Part shown: positions 35,433 to 44,044 of the stretch, piece after piece
Layout: the number at the start of each line of letters is the position of its first letter
How positions within the stretch are numbered: position 1 is the first letter of the stretch
Assembly: GCA_035295745.1 (NCBI GenBank)
Contig: DATGIL010000072.1
Location: forward strand, 62,001 to 126,000
Reading direction: 5' to 3'
DNA from: JAIQFL01 sp035295745
Lineage (GTDB): Bacteria; Acidobacteriota; Terriglobia; Bryobacterales; Bryobacteraceae
DNA: 64,000 nucleotides
The notes under the pieces: model-generated
The model's database searches: none
What the model saw: the letters and a program-made list of their open reading frames with translations, nothing else
Told to the model about the DNA's origin: nothing
Made by a program: the position numbers and the translations under genes

Positions 35433-36197
35433 TCAGAGCTCCATCACTTGCAGGATCTGTTGCGTGATGGCGCCGGAGTCCTGCTCGACGGCCAGTTGCG
35501 AGAAGATTCCCTCCAGTGTGGGCAGCGCCATCAGCGAGCGCAGCTCCGCAATGGAATCATTTGCCACCACCTTTCCCTTATGCAGGATCACGACTCGCGA
35601 ACAGACGCGCTCGACGGTTTCAAGCTCGTGCGAACTAAACAGCACCACCTTACCGCGCACCGCCAGTTCCGCGATCAAGCCGCGGAGCACCAGGGCGGAA
35701 TTGACATCCAGCCCGGAGAACGGTTCATCCAACAGAACCAGGTCGGGATTGTGCAGCAGCGCCGCTGCCAGCAGCACCTTTTGGCGCATTCCCTTGGAGT
35801 ATGAGGATATGGCGACATAGCGGTCGTCATAAAGCGAGAGCAAGCGCAGAAAGCCGGTGATCTTCTCTTCCAATTGTTGCTTAGGGAGGCCGCGCAACTG
35901 CCCGACCATTTCCAGGTACTCCGCGCCAGTCAGATGAGGATAGAGCTGAGGCTCTTCCGGGACATAACCGAGAATCTGGCGATAGCGAATCCGGTCGCGG
36001 CCGATTGGCTCCCCGCGAAACAGGATCTCGCCTTCGGTCGGCTCGATCAGTCCCGTGATCATTTTCAGGGTGGTAGATTTGCCTGATCCATTTGGCCCGA
36101 GGTAGCCCGTGACCTCGCCGGCCCGCGCCTGGAAGCTGACATTCCTGACCGCGGTGACACCCGGATACCGCTTCGTGACATTCCGCAATTCGAGCAT
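35433..36197 (-). CDS. ABC transporter ATP-binding protein
   Basis: A 254-residue nucleotide-binding subunit with Walker A GPNGSGKST (about residues 34-42), Q loop YVPEEPQLYPHLT, signature YSKGMRQKV (the exporter-type variant of LSGGQ), Walker B LVLLDEPFSGLD and switch His SSHELE. It powers the permease encoded immediately downstream. It belongs to the PadR-headed operon, 7 bp after the small membrane protein gene. Confidence 0.95.
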   Translation of the reverse strand: MLELRNVTKRYPGVTAVRNVSFQARAGEVTGYLGPNGSGKSTTLKMITGLIEPTEGEILFRGEPIGRDRIRYRQILGYVPEEPQLYPHLTGAEYLEMVGQLRGLPKQQLEEKITGFLRLLSLYDDRYVAISSYSKGMRQKVLLAAALLHNPDLVLLDEPFSGLDVNSALVLRGLIAELAVRGKVVLFSSHELETVERVCSRVVILHKGKVVANDSIAELRSLMALPTLEGIFSQLAVEQDSGAITQQILQVMEL

Positions 36198-36204
36198 ATT
36201 TGGT

Positions 36205-36657
36205 TTATCTCATCGGACCGGCTGCGAGACGATGCAGCCGCTTGCCGTTGATACTTCTCACCCAGCACACCACCGCGACCACCATCAGCACCACTCCAGT
36301 CGCGATCCAGATTACGATGTGCATCAGATTGTCCATCGCCGTGATTTCGGCCGGGGTGAATGGCGGCCGAATTGGCGCTACGGCCATGCGCGCTTCCATC
36401 TGAGCGTGGGCAAACATCAGCCCGCCGAGTCCACCCGCCACGATCTCCACCAGTCCGCCGAATACTGCCGCCGCGATCTTCCATTGCCCGGAGCGCAACA
36501 GCCATTGGCGCATCAGGGAGATCACACCATCGGCGAACAAGGGCGCGACGCCATCCGGCGAAGCCTCATCGAAGATCCATTCCATCTCACCCGCGAACTC
36601 GCGGCGGAAAGCGGGCGGATGCAGCCACAACAGCCAGCGATAGAGCGCGCGGATCAT
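36205..36657 (-). CDS. Small membrane protein of the PadR/ABC operon
   Basis: A 150-residue protein whose N-terminus (LYRWLLWLHPPAFRREFAGEM) resembles the cytoplasmic leader of MacB-like orphan permeases, followed by two membrane helices (about 66-84 and 114-134). It overlaps padR by ATGA and sits directly before the ATPase gene, so it is probably an accessory part of the exporter or its control. No catalytic motif is present. Confidence 0.75.
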   Translation of the reverse strand: MIRALYRWLLWLHPPAFRREFAGEMEWIFDEASPDGVAPLFADGVISLMRQWLLRSGQWKIAAAVFGGLVEIVAGGLGGLMFAHAQMEARMAVAPIRPPFTPAEITAMDNLMHIVIWIATGVVLMVVAVVCWVRSINGKRLHRLAAGPMR

Positions 36658-37010
36658 GCCGCACCTCGCGGACTCTGCACCCGCAGGTGCAACTTGGCTT
36701 CGCGCACCACACCTTCCAGCCGTCCGATCTCGGCAGCCAGAACGCTGCGGCCCAACGGCGTAAGCCGGTAATAGCGGCGCCGCGGGTCGTCATCATCCGA
36801 CCGTTTGGGGGCGTTCTCGACCATCCCCTGGTTCATCAGTTTCTGCAGATTGTCGTAGAGAGTGCCGGGCCCGAGTTTGTACTGTCCCTCCGACTGGCGG
36901 GCGACTTCCTGCATGATTCCGTAGCCGTGGCGGTCTTCCGGCGCAAGCGAAAGTAGAATGTGCAGGGTGGCAGGCGACAAAGGAAGGTATGCACTGGCGT
37001 CGTCGCTCAT
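36654..37010 (-). CDS. PadR-family transcriptional repressor
   Basis: A 118-residue winged-helix protein of the PadR family: LSPATLHILLSLAPEDRHGYGIMQEV, then KLGPGTLYDNLQKL (recognition helix) and RRRYYRLTPLGRSVL (wing). It is the first gene of an operon with an accessory membrane protein and an ABC exporter, the usual arrangement for drug- or stress-responsive PadR control. A likely operator lies directly before its start codon, implying autorepression. Confidence 0.92.
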   Translation of the reverse strand: MSDDASAYLPLSPATLHILLSLAPEDRHGYGIMQEVARQSEGQYKLGPGTLYDNLQKLMNQGMVENAPKRSDDDDPRRRYYRLTPLGRSVLAAEIGRLEGVVREAKLHLRVQSPRGAA

Positions 37011-37015
37011 AGTCG

Positions 37016-37029
37016 GATATCGTTATATC
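37016..37029. promoter_or_regulatory. Likely PadR operator
   Basis: GATAT-CGTT-ATATC is an inverted repeat (it also reads as direct ATATCG-TT-ATATCG) lying 5-19 bp upstream of the padR start codon. AT-rich ATATCG-type dyads are typical binding sites of PadR regulators, which supports autoregulation of the exporter operon. The rest of the 233 bp gap to hoxH shows no convincing gene. Confidence 0.6.
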
Positions 37030-37243
37030 GAATTCCGAGTGAGGAGTCAAGGGGGCGAGCGGCTGTTTGAGGCACGTTCGTGTCTTGGTGCCAGCGGCCT
37101 TCACCCACCAGGCAAGTCCGGCAGCCTTCCTCCCGAGCGCCGTGCGTTTTAGGGGCGAGCGCATCCGCCTTTTCGTACACCGTCGCGGAGATCTTTCCAT
37201 CGGGCGAGCAACTCACACCTGTCTTGCACCTTCCCTCGCGACA

Positions 37244-38659
37244 TTACTGCCGATGATCGAGTATCGTGCCGTCGGAACCGATTAGCGTCAATTCCAGCGC
37301 CAGTGTGCCGTCCGCGTGGGTGGAGCAGCTCAAGCAGGGATCGTACGCGCGGATCACGGCCGACACCCGGTTGAGCATGCCTTCTTGGATCCGGTCGCCG
37401 TGTACGAAGTGGCGCGCTACCTCACCCACACTCCGATTCATGGCAAGGCTGTTATGGCCGGTTGCCACGATCAGATTTGCCCATCGAATGGCGCCCTTTT
37501 CGTCGACTTGATAGTGATGAATCAAAACGCCCCGCGGCGCTTCGATGATGCCTACTCCCTCCAGGCGATTCACGGAGGCGTGAGATTGCACGTGAGTATC
37601 GAGAATCTCCGGGCGGGCGAGCAGCCATTCCATCTTCTCCAGCCCATGAATCAACTCGATGAGGCGAGCGTAATGATAGTGGAAAGAGCCATGAATCACC
37701 GGTCCGTAGCGCTGGCGGAAGTCGCCCAGTTCCTGGTCGGCCTGCGGAGTTCCGAGGCGCTCGCACACGTTCAATCGGGCCAGGGGGCCGACACGGTACT
37801 CACCGGCTGGATACCCGAGGGGCTTGAAATACGGCGACTTCAGGTACGAGTCACGCTGCGAAGCCTCGCCGATGAACATGCCGTAATCCTTCGCGGGAAT
37901 GTCTTTGGCGACCGCCGCTCCGCTCGAGTCCTTGAATTGAAGAAGGCCGTCGTACCAATCCAGGGTGCCTGTCCGGTCCACCAGACCGGCGTACATCGTG
38001 GCGGCGGAACCGAAATGCGCGATTTCGTCCGCGAACCCATCCAGCAGCGATTTGAAACCTTCCAGCGAACGGCTTGCCAGCGCCCGCGCCTTGGGTAAAC
38101 CGGCCAGAATTCGATCGCGGGCCGCCTCACTGAGCGGCGCGTTAACGCCGCCTGCCACAATCCAGGATGGATGCACGCGCTCCAGCGCCAACGCTTCTAT
38201 GGTCTCCTGACCGAACTTGCGCAGCGCCACCCCCACGCGCGCCATCTCGGGGTTCGCGTCCAGCAAACCAAAGACATTGCGGGTGGCGGGCTCGGAATCG
38301 AAGCCCAGCAGCAGGTCGGGAGCCGAGAGATAAAAGAAGCTGAGCGCGTGGGACTGAACGATTTGCGCGCAGTGAACCAGCTCGCGCAAACGAATGGCGG
38401 CGTCCGTCGGCGTCACCGCCATGATGCTGTCGCAAGCCTTCGCGGACGCGAGCAGGTGGCTGATCGGGCAAATCCCACATATGCGTGCCGTGATCGAAGG
38501 CATCTCATAAAACGGCCGGCCTTCGACGAATTTCTCGAACCCTCGAACTTGCGTGACATGCAGTTGCGTATCGGTGACGCTACCTCGATCGTCGAGGTAG
38601 ATGTCGATCTTGGCGTGTCCCTCGATGCGGGTGACCGGATTGATGGTAATCTTCGGCAT
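37244..38659 (-). CDS. hoxH: [NiFe]-hydrogenase large subunit (HoxH-like, group 3d type)
   Basis: A 471-residue catalytic subunit. The nickel ligands are in RICGICPISH (L1, about residues 59-68) and DPCLSCSTH (L2, about 440-448), both complete. The wording of L1 followed by LLASAKACDSI matches the bidirectional NAD-linked HoxH group. The 23 residues after the final His (ADGTLALELT...) fit the C-terminal peptide that a maturation protease removes after nickel insertion. It is the last gene of the hoxEFUYH operon, 13 bp after hoxY. No hyp or protease gene is in the window. Confidence 0.95.
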   Translation of the reverse strand: MPKITINPVTRIEGHAKIDIYLDDRGSVTDTQLHVTQVRGFEKFVEGRPFYEMPSITARICGICPISHLLASAKACDSIMAVTPTDAAIRLRELVHCAQIVQSHALSFFYLSAPDLLLGFDSEPATRNVFGLLDANPEMARVGVALRKFGQETIEALALERVHPSWIVAGGVNAPLSEAARDRILAGLPKARALASRSLEGFKSLLDGFADEIAHFGSAATMYAGLVDRTGTLDWYDGLLQFKDSSGAAVAKDIPAKDYGMFIGEASQRDSYLKSPYFKPLGYPAGEYRVGPLARLNVCERLGTPQADQELGDFRQRYGPVIHGSFHYHYARLIELIHGLEKMEWLLARPEILDTHVQSHASVNRLEGVGIIEAPRGVLIHHYQVDEKGAIRWANLIVATGHNSLAMNRSVGEVARHFVHGDRIQEGMLNRVSAVIRAYDPCLSCSTHADGTLALELTLIGSDGTILDHRQ

Positions 38660-38672
38660 GGTCCGCTCCTGG

Positions 38673-39203
38673 CTAACCGAACTTCACTTTCGACCGGAGG
38701 TCGGGCATCCGTCCCTCGATTAGCTCATCGAGTACGAAGGCTATGGTTTTCGCCGAGGGCGGGCAGCCCGGTACATGCAGATCCACTTTGACAAACTCGT
38801 GGAGAGGTACGGCTTGCCGCAGCAGTGCCGGCACCCCATCCGCGGGAATGGCGCGGTTCACTTGCGCTCCGTCCACGTAAATCCTCTCCAGCAGCTTGCG
38901 GGCCGGCATCTGGTTCCGCATCGCGGATATGTTTCCGGTTACCGCGCAATCGCCCAGCGATACTACCAGGCGGCTGTGCTGGCGCACCTTGCGGATCTTT
39001 TCCAGGTCCTCCTGACTGCTGACGCCGCCTTCCACCAGGGTCACGTCAACGGATTTGGGAAACTCCTGTGCGTCCACCAGCGGCCCGTAGACAACGTCGG
39101 CGCGGCGGGCGACGCTGACCACGGCCTCATCCACGTCCAGAAGCGACATATGACAACCCGCGCACCCGTCAAGCCACACTGTAGCTAAGCGCACTTTTTT
39201 CAT
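38673..39203 (-). CDS. hoxY: [NiFe]-hydrogenase small subunit (HoxY-like)
   Basis: A 176-residue small subunit holding the single proximal [4Fe-4S] cluster that passes electrons from HoxH to the diaphorase. Cys14 and Cys17 lie in LDGCAGCHMSLLD, with the further ligands in LGDCAVTGN and VPGCPPSA. The short length is normal for HoxY and shows that the medial and distal clusters of membrane-type small subunits are absent. The ATG at 39203 overlaps the hoxU stop by ATGA; the longer open frame upstream is an hoxU shadow. Confidence 0.95.
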   Translation of the reverse strand: MKKVRLATVWLDGCAGCHMSLLDVDEAVVSVARRADVVYGPLVDAQEFPKSVDVTLVEGGVSSQEDLEKIRKVRQHSRLVVSLGDCAVTGNISAMRNQMPARKLLERIYVDGAQVNRAIPADGVPALLRQAVPLHEFVKVDLHVPGCPPSAKTIAFVLDELIEGRMPDLRSKVKFG

Positions 39204-39910
39204 ATATGACCTCCACGCCTGGCCGCCAGGCGCCTGACGCTGCGGTCCCGTTTTACCATCTCTTCCACCCCGAAGCCTTTCTCCGCCAGAGCGCCGGTCG
39301 GGCAGACCTGCACGCATTTGCCGCAACTCGTGCAGCTCTTCGACTCGCCCCAGGGCCGGTTCAGATCCGACACGATCATGGAGCGGACTCCGCGGCCGCT
39401 GACGTCGAAAACCCGCGCTCCTTCCACTTCCGCACAGACCCGCACGCAGCGGGTGCAGAGGATGCAGCGGTTGTGGTCCAGCACGTAACGCTCATGGGAA
39501 AGGTCCACCGCCAGCTTCGGGAAGGAGTAAGGATACCGGACGTTGGTGATGCCCAGTCGCTGCGCCATAGCCTGCAGCTCGCAGTGGTTGTTCGAAACGC
39601 AGATGGCGCATTGATGATTGCGTTCGGAGAAGAGAAACTCCAGCGTAATCGAGCGGTAATGCGTGAGTTTCTCGGACTGCGTGCTGACGCTCATGCCGTC
39701 CTGCACTGGCGTGGTGCAAGCGGGAAGTAAGCGGCCCACGCCCGCAACCTCCACAATGCAGAGGCGACACCCGCCTACCGCCGAAATGTTTTCCAGCCAG
39801 CAGAGGGTGGGGATGAATTTGCCGTTGGCGCGAGCCACCTCCAGGATGGTCTGCCCCTCCTGAGCCGCCACGAATTCACCGTCGATCTTCACCGAAATCT
39901 TTTCTGCCAC
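39200..39910 (-). CDS. hoxU: Hydrogenase diaphorase iron-sulfur subunit (HoxU-like)
   Basis: A 236-residue electron-transfer subunit resembling the N-terminal part of NuoG. It shows an N-terminal [2Fe-2S] fold (CWLENISAVGGCRLC and ACTTP), a His/Cys [4Fe-4S] site (ERNHQCAICVSNNHC) and two ferredoxin-type [4Fe-4S] motifs (CILCTRCVRVC and CTSCGKCVQVCPTGAL). It wires the flavin module of HoxF to HoxY. It lies 14 bp after hoxF and overlaps hoxY. Confidence 0.94.
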   Translation of the reverse strand: MAEKISVKIDGEFVAAQEGQTILEVARANGKFIPTLCWLENISAVGGCRLCIVEVAGVGRLLPACTTPVQDGMSVSTQSEKLTHYRSITLEFLFSERNHQCAICVSNNHCELQAMAQRLGITNVRYPYSFPKLAVDLSHERYVLDHNRCILCTRCVRVCAEVEGARVFDVSGRGVRSMIVSDLNRPWGESKSCTSCGKCVQVCPTGALAEKGFGVEEMVKRDRSVRRLAARRGGHI

Positions 39911-39924
39911 GGAATTCTCTCCTT

Positions 39925-42900
39925 TTAGTGGTGGTGTTCGCGGATGTCGCAGCGCAGGCAGCGCGTGGCTTCCTGGAGCGCCTCATCGCCAGAGATCCCA
40001 ATGACTACCTCGACGAAGCCTTCCATTCGTTCGGCCGCCGGCAATTCGTGACCATGATGGCGTGCGCCCGGCGCCGTCTCGTCGGGGAGTTCGTTGCTGT
40101 ATGAGACCTGCGCCGCGATTCCATCCCAGCGTCCCGGCCCCATCAGTCGGCGGTCGATATTGCGAGCCGCCTTCTTGCCGTAACCCATGGCGTTGGAGAC
40201 GTTGGATGCGCCCGAAATGAGATCGCCTCCGGCGTAAAACTTGCTGCGGCTGGTTTCCAGCGTATGCCGATCCACTTCCACCGTTCCGTTCTCGTTGATC
40301 CGCAAGCCGGAGGCCCGCGCAAAATCGCGATCGACCGCCTCGCCGACCGCGAGAATGACGGTGTCGCACTCCAGCCGCCGGATCTCCTCCGTGGGAATAG
40401 GCCGGCGCCGTCCCGACGCGTCAAACTCCCCCAGCCGGGTGCGGACTACTTCGATCGCTCTGACGCTGCCCTGGTCGTCGCCCACAATACGGTGCGGCGT
40501 GGCCAGGAACAGGAACTTCACTCCTTCGACCGCGGCGGCTTCCGATTCTTCGCGGATCGCGGGCATATCCTTGCGCTCCCGCCGATAGATGACGGTGACA
40601 TCGGATCCCAGACGGCGCGCAGTGCGGGCGGAATCGATGGCCGCGTTTCCGCCACCGATGATCGCCACCTTCTGGCCCAGATGAACCGGCTCTCCCTTGG
40701 CAATCGATTCCAGGAACAGCAGCGCCGGCAGTACCCCCTTCGACTCCGTGCCGGCGAGGTACACCCACGCCTCTTTCCAGGTCCCGATAGCCAGGAATAC
40801 CGCATTGTATTGGTTGTCGAGATCGTTAAGGGGGATGTCTGTTCCCACGGAAACGCCAGTGATGAACTTCACCCCCAGTCGCCGTATTAACTCCACTTCG
40901 CGGCCGATCACCTGCTTCGAAAGACGGTATTCGGGAATGGCATAACGGAGCATGCCGCCCAATTCGGGGTTGGATTCGTAGACTGTGACATCATGGCCGA
41001 GAAGCGCCAGATAGAAGGCTGCCGTGAGACCGGCCGGCCCACCACCCACCACCGCCACCTTGCGATCGGTAGGCGCCAACTTACGCGCCACGATGCGGTC
41101 TACCAGTTGGTCGTAGCGGTCCGATTCGAAGATGGAATCGGCGATGAAGCGATGCACTTCCCGCATGTTTACGGCGCTATCGATGGATCGGCGGCGGCAA
41201 CGGTCGTCGCAGGGGTGCTGGCACACACGCCCGGTGGACGCCGGCAGGGGATTGTCGAGTACCACGGCTTCGAACGCATCGTCCAGCCGACCTTCTTTAA
41301 AAAGCTGCAGGAAGCGCGGAATGTTCATGTGTAGCGGACAGCTATTCTCACACGGTGAAAGCGCCAGTTCCTCGCATACGCCCGCGCGGCAGCGCCTGGC
41401 GCGGATGTGGTCTTCGAACTCGTTCCGGAAGTGCCGCATGGTGGTGAGCAGCGGATTGGGCGCGCTTTGTCCCAGCCCACATAACGAGGTGTCCCGCACC
41501 ATGCGGCCAATCTCATCCAGCCGGTCGAGGTCCGACTCGGCCGCCCGCCCCCTGGTGAATGCATTCAAGACCCGCAGAGACTGGTCCAGACCCACACGGC
41601 AAGGAATACATTTTCCGCAGGATTCCGAATGGGTGAATTCGATGAAGTAGCGGGCCACATCGACCATGCAGTTGTCTTCATCCATCACCACCATTCCGCC
41701 GGAACCCATGATCGAGCCGAGTTGCGCCAGGGTTTCGTAGTCTACCGGAGTGTCGAACATTTCCAGGGGAATGCACCCGCCCGAAGGGCCGCCGGTCTGC
41801 ACCGCTTTCACCGGCTTTCCGGCAGCCCCGCCCTCGCCCACTTCGTAGATGAAAGTCTTCAGTGTGGTGCCCAGAGGCATTTCCACCAGGCCCGTGTTGT
41901 TCACCTTGCCGACCAGCGAGAACACTTTAGTGCCGGAACTTTTGGTGCTGCCGGTTTCGCTGAACCAGGCCGGTCCCTTGGTGACAATGGGCGCGATGTT
42001 GTACCAGGTCTCGACATTGTTAATATTGGTGGGCATTCCCCACAGACCCTTTTTCGCCGGAAAAGGCGGGCGAGGCCGCGGCCGGCCGGCGAAGCCCTCG
42101 AGCGACGAAATCAGTGCGGTTTCCTCGCCGCAGACAAAAGCGCCCGCACCCTCCACGAGCCGTATATCGAACTCGAAGCCGCGCCCCAGGATATTGCGTC
42201 CCAGCATTCCCGACTGCCTGGCTTGATCGAGCGCCCGTTCGAGCCGGTGGACGGCCAGGGGATACTCGGCGCGCACGTAAATGATCCCTTCGGTGGCGCC
42301 CATGACGTACGCGCCGATCGTCATGCCTTCGATCAAGGCGTGGGGATCGCCTTCGATTTCGTTGCGGTTCATGTAAGCGCCTGGGTCGCCTTCGTCCGCA
42401 TTGCAGATCACATATTTGTGCTCCGCCACGGCCTTGCGCAGGAACTCCCATTTCAAGCCCGTGAGGAAGCCGGCACCGCCGCGCCCTCGCAGCTTGGCGG
42501 CCTTAATCTGCTCGATCACCAATTCCGGGTTGGCGTCAATCAAGACCTTGTATAACGATTGATAGCCGCCGATTGCGATGTATTCCTCGATGTCGTCGGG
42601 ACTGATGAGGCCGCAGTTCCGAAGCACGATCTTTTTTTGCGGTTTAAAGAATGGAATCTCCTGCCAGGAGGGAATCTTCGGAAAGCCGGACCCGTACTGC
42701 ACGTGGGCCGTAATATGGTCCCATTCCTCGATCTTGCAGAGCGCCAGATCTTCGGGGAACGTTCCCGCGGCAATGCCGTCCAGGATGCGAGTTACGTCGC
42801 TGCTCTGCACTCGCCGCAGAACGATCACCGGTTGGCCGGGCAGGCGAACATTTACCAGCGGTTCCTGTGCGCAAAACCCGAAACAGCCGCCGGACACCAG

Positions 42901-43080
42901 CTTTAGGTCGCAGCCATCGCGGTTGATCGCCTCGGAGAAGGCGTGATAGACGGCATCCGCGCCGTTCCCAGCCCCGCATGTGCCCATTCCCACCGCGATC
43001 CGCGGACGATTGGGCAGCAGCTTCGCCATCCCGGCTTCCCGCACCGCGCTCAGCGTTCCGAGATCCTGGATACGGTTCAC
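39925..43080 (-). CDS. hoxF: HoxF-type NADH-binding subunit fused to a GltD/NfnB-like flavoprotein domain
   Basis: A 1051-residue fusion, roughly twice the size of an ordinary HoxF. A thioredoxin-like [2Fe-2S] region comes first (MGTCGAGNGA, SGGCFGFCAQEP), with Cys in the first motif reduced to one. The NuoF core follows: FMN/NADH loop GRGGAGF near 200, ADEGDPGAYMNR, and the [4Fe-4S] site SCGKCIPCR near 488 with its fourth Cys in SLCGLGQ near 531. From about 570 the protein becomes a GltD-like module: cysteine-rich SPCENSC and VCQHPCDDRC, FAD motif VAVVGGGPAGLTAAFYLALL near 676, NAD(P)H motif VAIIGGGNAAIDSART near 806, and FYAGGDLISGA near the end. The GTG at 43080 overlaps the hoxE stop. Confidence 0.92.
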   Translation of the reverse strand: MNRIQDLGTLSAVREAGMAKLLPNRPRIAVGMGTCGAGNGADAVYHAFSEAINRDGCDLKLVSGGCFGFCAQEPLVNVRLPGQPVIVLRRVQSSDVTRILDGIAAGTFPEDLALCKIEEWDHITAHVQYGSGFPKIPSWQEIPFFKPQKKIVLRNCGLISPDDIEEYIAIGGYQSLYKVLIDANPELVIEQIKAAKLRGRGGAGFLTGLKWEFLRKAVAEHKYVICNADEGDPGAYMNRNEIEGDPHALIEGMTIGAYVMGATEGIIYVRAEYPLAVHRLERALDQARQSGMLGRNILGRGFEFDIRLVEGAGAFVCGEETALISSLEGFAGRPRPRPPFPAKKGLWGMPTNINNVETWYNIAPIVTKGPAWFSETGSTKSSGTKVFSLVGKVNNTGLVEMPLGTTLKTFIYEVGEGGAAGKPVKAVQTGGPSGGCIPLEMFDTPVDYETLAQLGSIMGSGGMVVMDEDNCMVDVARYFIEFTHSESCGKCIPCRVGLDQSLRVLNAFTRGRAAESDLDRLDEIGRMVRDTSLCGLGQSAPNPLLTTMRHFRNEFEDHIRARRCRAGVCEELALSPCENSCPLHMNIPRFLQLFKEGRLDDAFEAVVLDNPLPASTGRVCQHPCDDRCRRRSIDSAVNMREVHRFIADSIFESDRYDQLVDRIVARKLAPTDRKVAVVGGGPAGLTAAFYLALLGHDVTVYESNPELGGMLRYAIPEYRLSKQVIGREVELIRRLGVKFITGVSVGTDIPLNDLDNQYNAVFLAIGTWKEAWVYLAGTESKGVLPALLFLESIAKGEPVHLGQKVAIIGGGNAAIDSARTARRLGSDVTVIYRRERKDMPAIREESEAAAVEGVKFLFLATPHRIVGDDQGSVRAIEVVRTRLGEFDASGRRRPIPTEEIRRLECDTVILAVGEAVDRDFARASGLRINENGTVEVDRHTLETSRSKFYAGGDLISGASNVSNAMGYGKKAARNIDRRLMGPGRWDGIAAQVSYSNELPDETAPGARHHGHELPAAERMEGFVEVVIGISGDEALQEATRCLRCDIREHHH

Positions 43081-43610
43081 GATTTCCTCCCGCTCAGGTG
43101 CTCCACCTCGCGGCGCAATGCCTGTTCGTTCACATGCCCGAAAATGGCGTGGTCCACCTCTACCACCGGGGCCAGCGCGCATTGTCCGAAGCAGGCCACC
43201 GTGCGCAACGAGTAGAGGCCGTCCGGAGTGGTGACACACACCTTGTCGGCGCCATCTTCGCTTTCACCGGGGAGGCCCAATTCCAGCCGTAAACGCTGCA
43301 GCAAACTGCGCGAGCCCCGCGTGTGGCAGGCGGTTCCCCGACAGATGCAGATGGTGTGGCGCCCTTGCGGTTCGAGATTAAACAGCGCGTAGAACGTGAC
43401 CACGGCGTAGATCTGCGCAAGCGGGACATCCATCCGATCCCCAATGTATTCGAGAATCTCTCGCGGCAGAAACTTCTGCGGATGATGTTCCTGGGTGCGC
43501 TCCAGAATCGAGAGCAACGCCCCGGGACTTCCGGCGTATGACGCGATCGTACGATCCACAAAAGTCTGATCGTTCAGCGACAGTACATTCGGAGCGGCTG
43601 CCGTTACCAT
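43077..43610 (-). CDS. hoxE: Hydrogenase diaphorase [2Fe-2S] subunit (HoxE/NuoE-like)
   Basis: A 177-residue thioredoxin-like iron-sulfur protein, first gene of the hydrogenase operon. Family marks are the helical N-half (FLPREILEYIGDRMDVPLAQ, IYAVVTFYALF) and the cluster ligands CRGTACHTRG and VACFGQCALAP (four Cys). It accepts or relays electrons next to the HoxF flavin site. The stop overlaps the GTG start of hoxF as GTGA, so the two are translated together. The AT-rich stretch upstream (43620-43680) probably holds the operon promoter. Confidence 0.95.
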   Translation of the reverse strand: MVTAAAPNVLSLNDQTFVDRTIASYAGSPGALLSILERTQEHHPQKFLPREILEYIGDRMDVPLAQIYAVVTFYALFNLEPQGRHTICICRGTACHTRGSRSLLQRLRLELGLPGESEDGADKVCVTTPDGLYSLRTVACFGQCALAPVVEVDHAIFGHVNEQALRREVEHLSGRKS

Positions 43611-43884
43611 ACAACCTCCGATATTCAGATGTAATTATCCCAATTATACCCAGAAGCGCAGTTTAATGCGCTGTTATAAATTCGGGGGGATGATTGGCGG
43701 TGGGGCTGGTTTTATCGCAAATTACGCTGCCTGGTAGGTGGGAACTCCCAACATCTTCATCCGGCTTAGCTTAGAGAATTTTGATCTGAGCCCTTTTTTC
43801 CTGCAGCTGGATCCGGTCGATTTCCTGGACCTCCAAGGTCACGTGTTATCTGAATGTCTCGCGACCATCGCTGGTAGGCCATTC

Positions 43885-43981
43885 CGGCTCCTATATGGCT
43901 CCGATCCCTCGGATCGACTGCGGTCGCGAAAATTTAGCCACTGGAGAACTGTTTGCAGTTCTCCAGTGGCGACCGGAGCCG
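43885..43981. repeat. Nested inverted repeats
   Basis: From outside in: CGGCTCC (43885-43891) pairs with GGAGCCG (43975-43981); CGGTCGC (43921-43927) pairs with GCGACCG (43969-43975); and a perfect 15 bp stem lies inside. A separate small hairpin CGATCC-CTC-GGATCG sits at about 43902-43916. The density of matched arms suggests a folded RNA or a palindromic mobile-type element rather than chance. Confidence 0.65.
43937..43970 (-). terminator. Strong hairpin, probable terminator of the SPFH operon
   Basis: GCCACTGGAGAACTG and CAGTTCTCCAGTGGC form a perfect 15 bp stem with a TTTG loop. On the minus strand the stem is followed by TAAATTTT, a usable if imperfect U-tract, about 75 bp after the stop of the SPFH gene. 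It would insulate the hydrogenase operon from upstream transcription. Confidence 0.6.
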
Positions 43982-44044
43982 TCTCTCGGATGATGCCGTT
44001 GCTCGCAAGCCGCGGAAATCCATCTCGCAGGTCTGAGAGCCTCG

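Larger units (their letters stand above)
43611..44044. other. Structured intergenic region upstream of the hydrogenase operon
   Basis: This 434 bp gap lies between the hoxE start and the stop of the SPFH gene, both minus strand. The half next to hoxE is AT-rich and probably carries its promoter. The other half (43885-43981) contains nested inverted repeats, described separately. No convincing gene is present; the plus-strand open frame across it has no recognisable content. Confidence 0.6.

Noticed and set aside
37007..37216. 69-codon minus-strand frame between hoxH and padR (CSPDGK..., CRTCLVGEG)
   Set aside because: It overlaps the PadR operator and promoter region, lacks a convincing ribosome-binding site and has no recognisable fold; it does not resemble a hydrogenase maturation protein.
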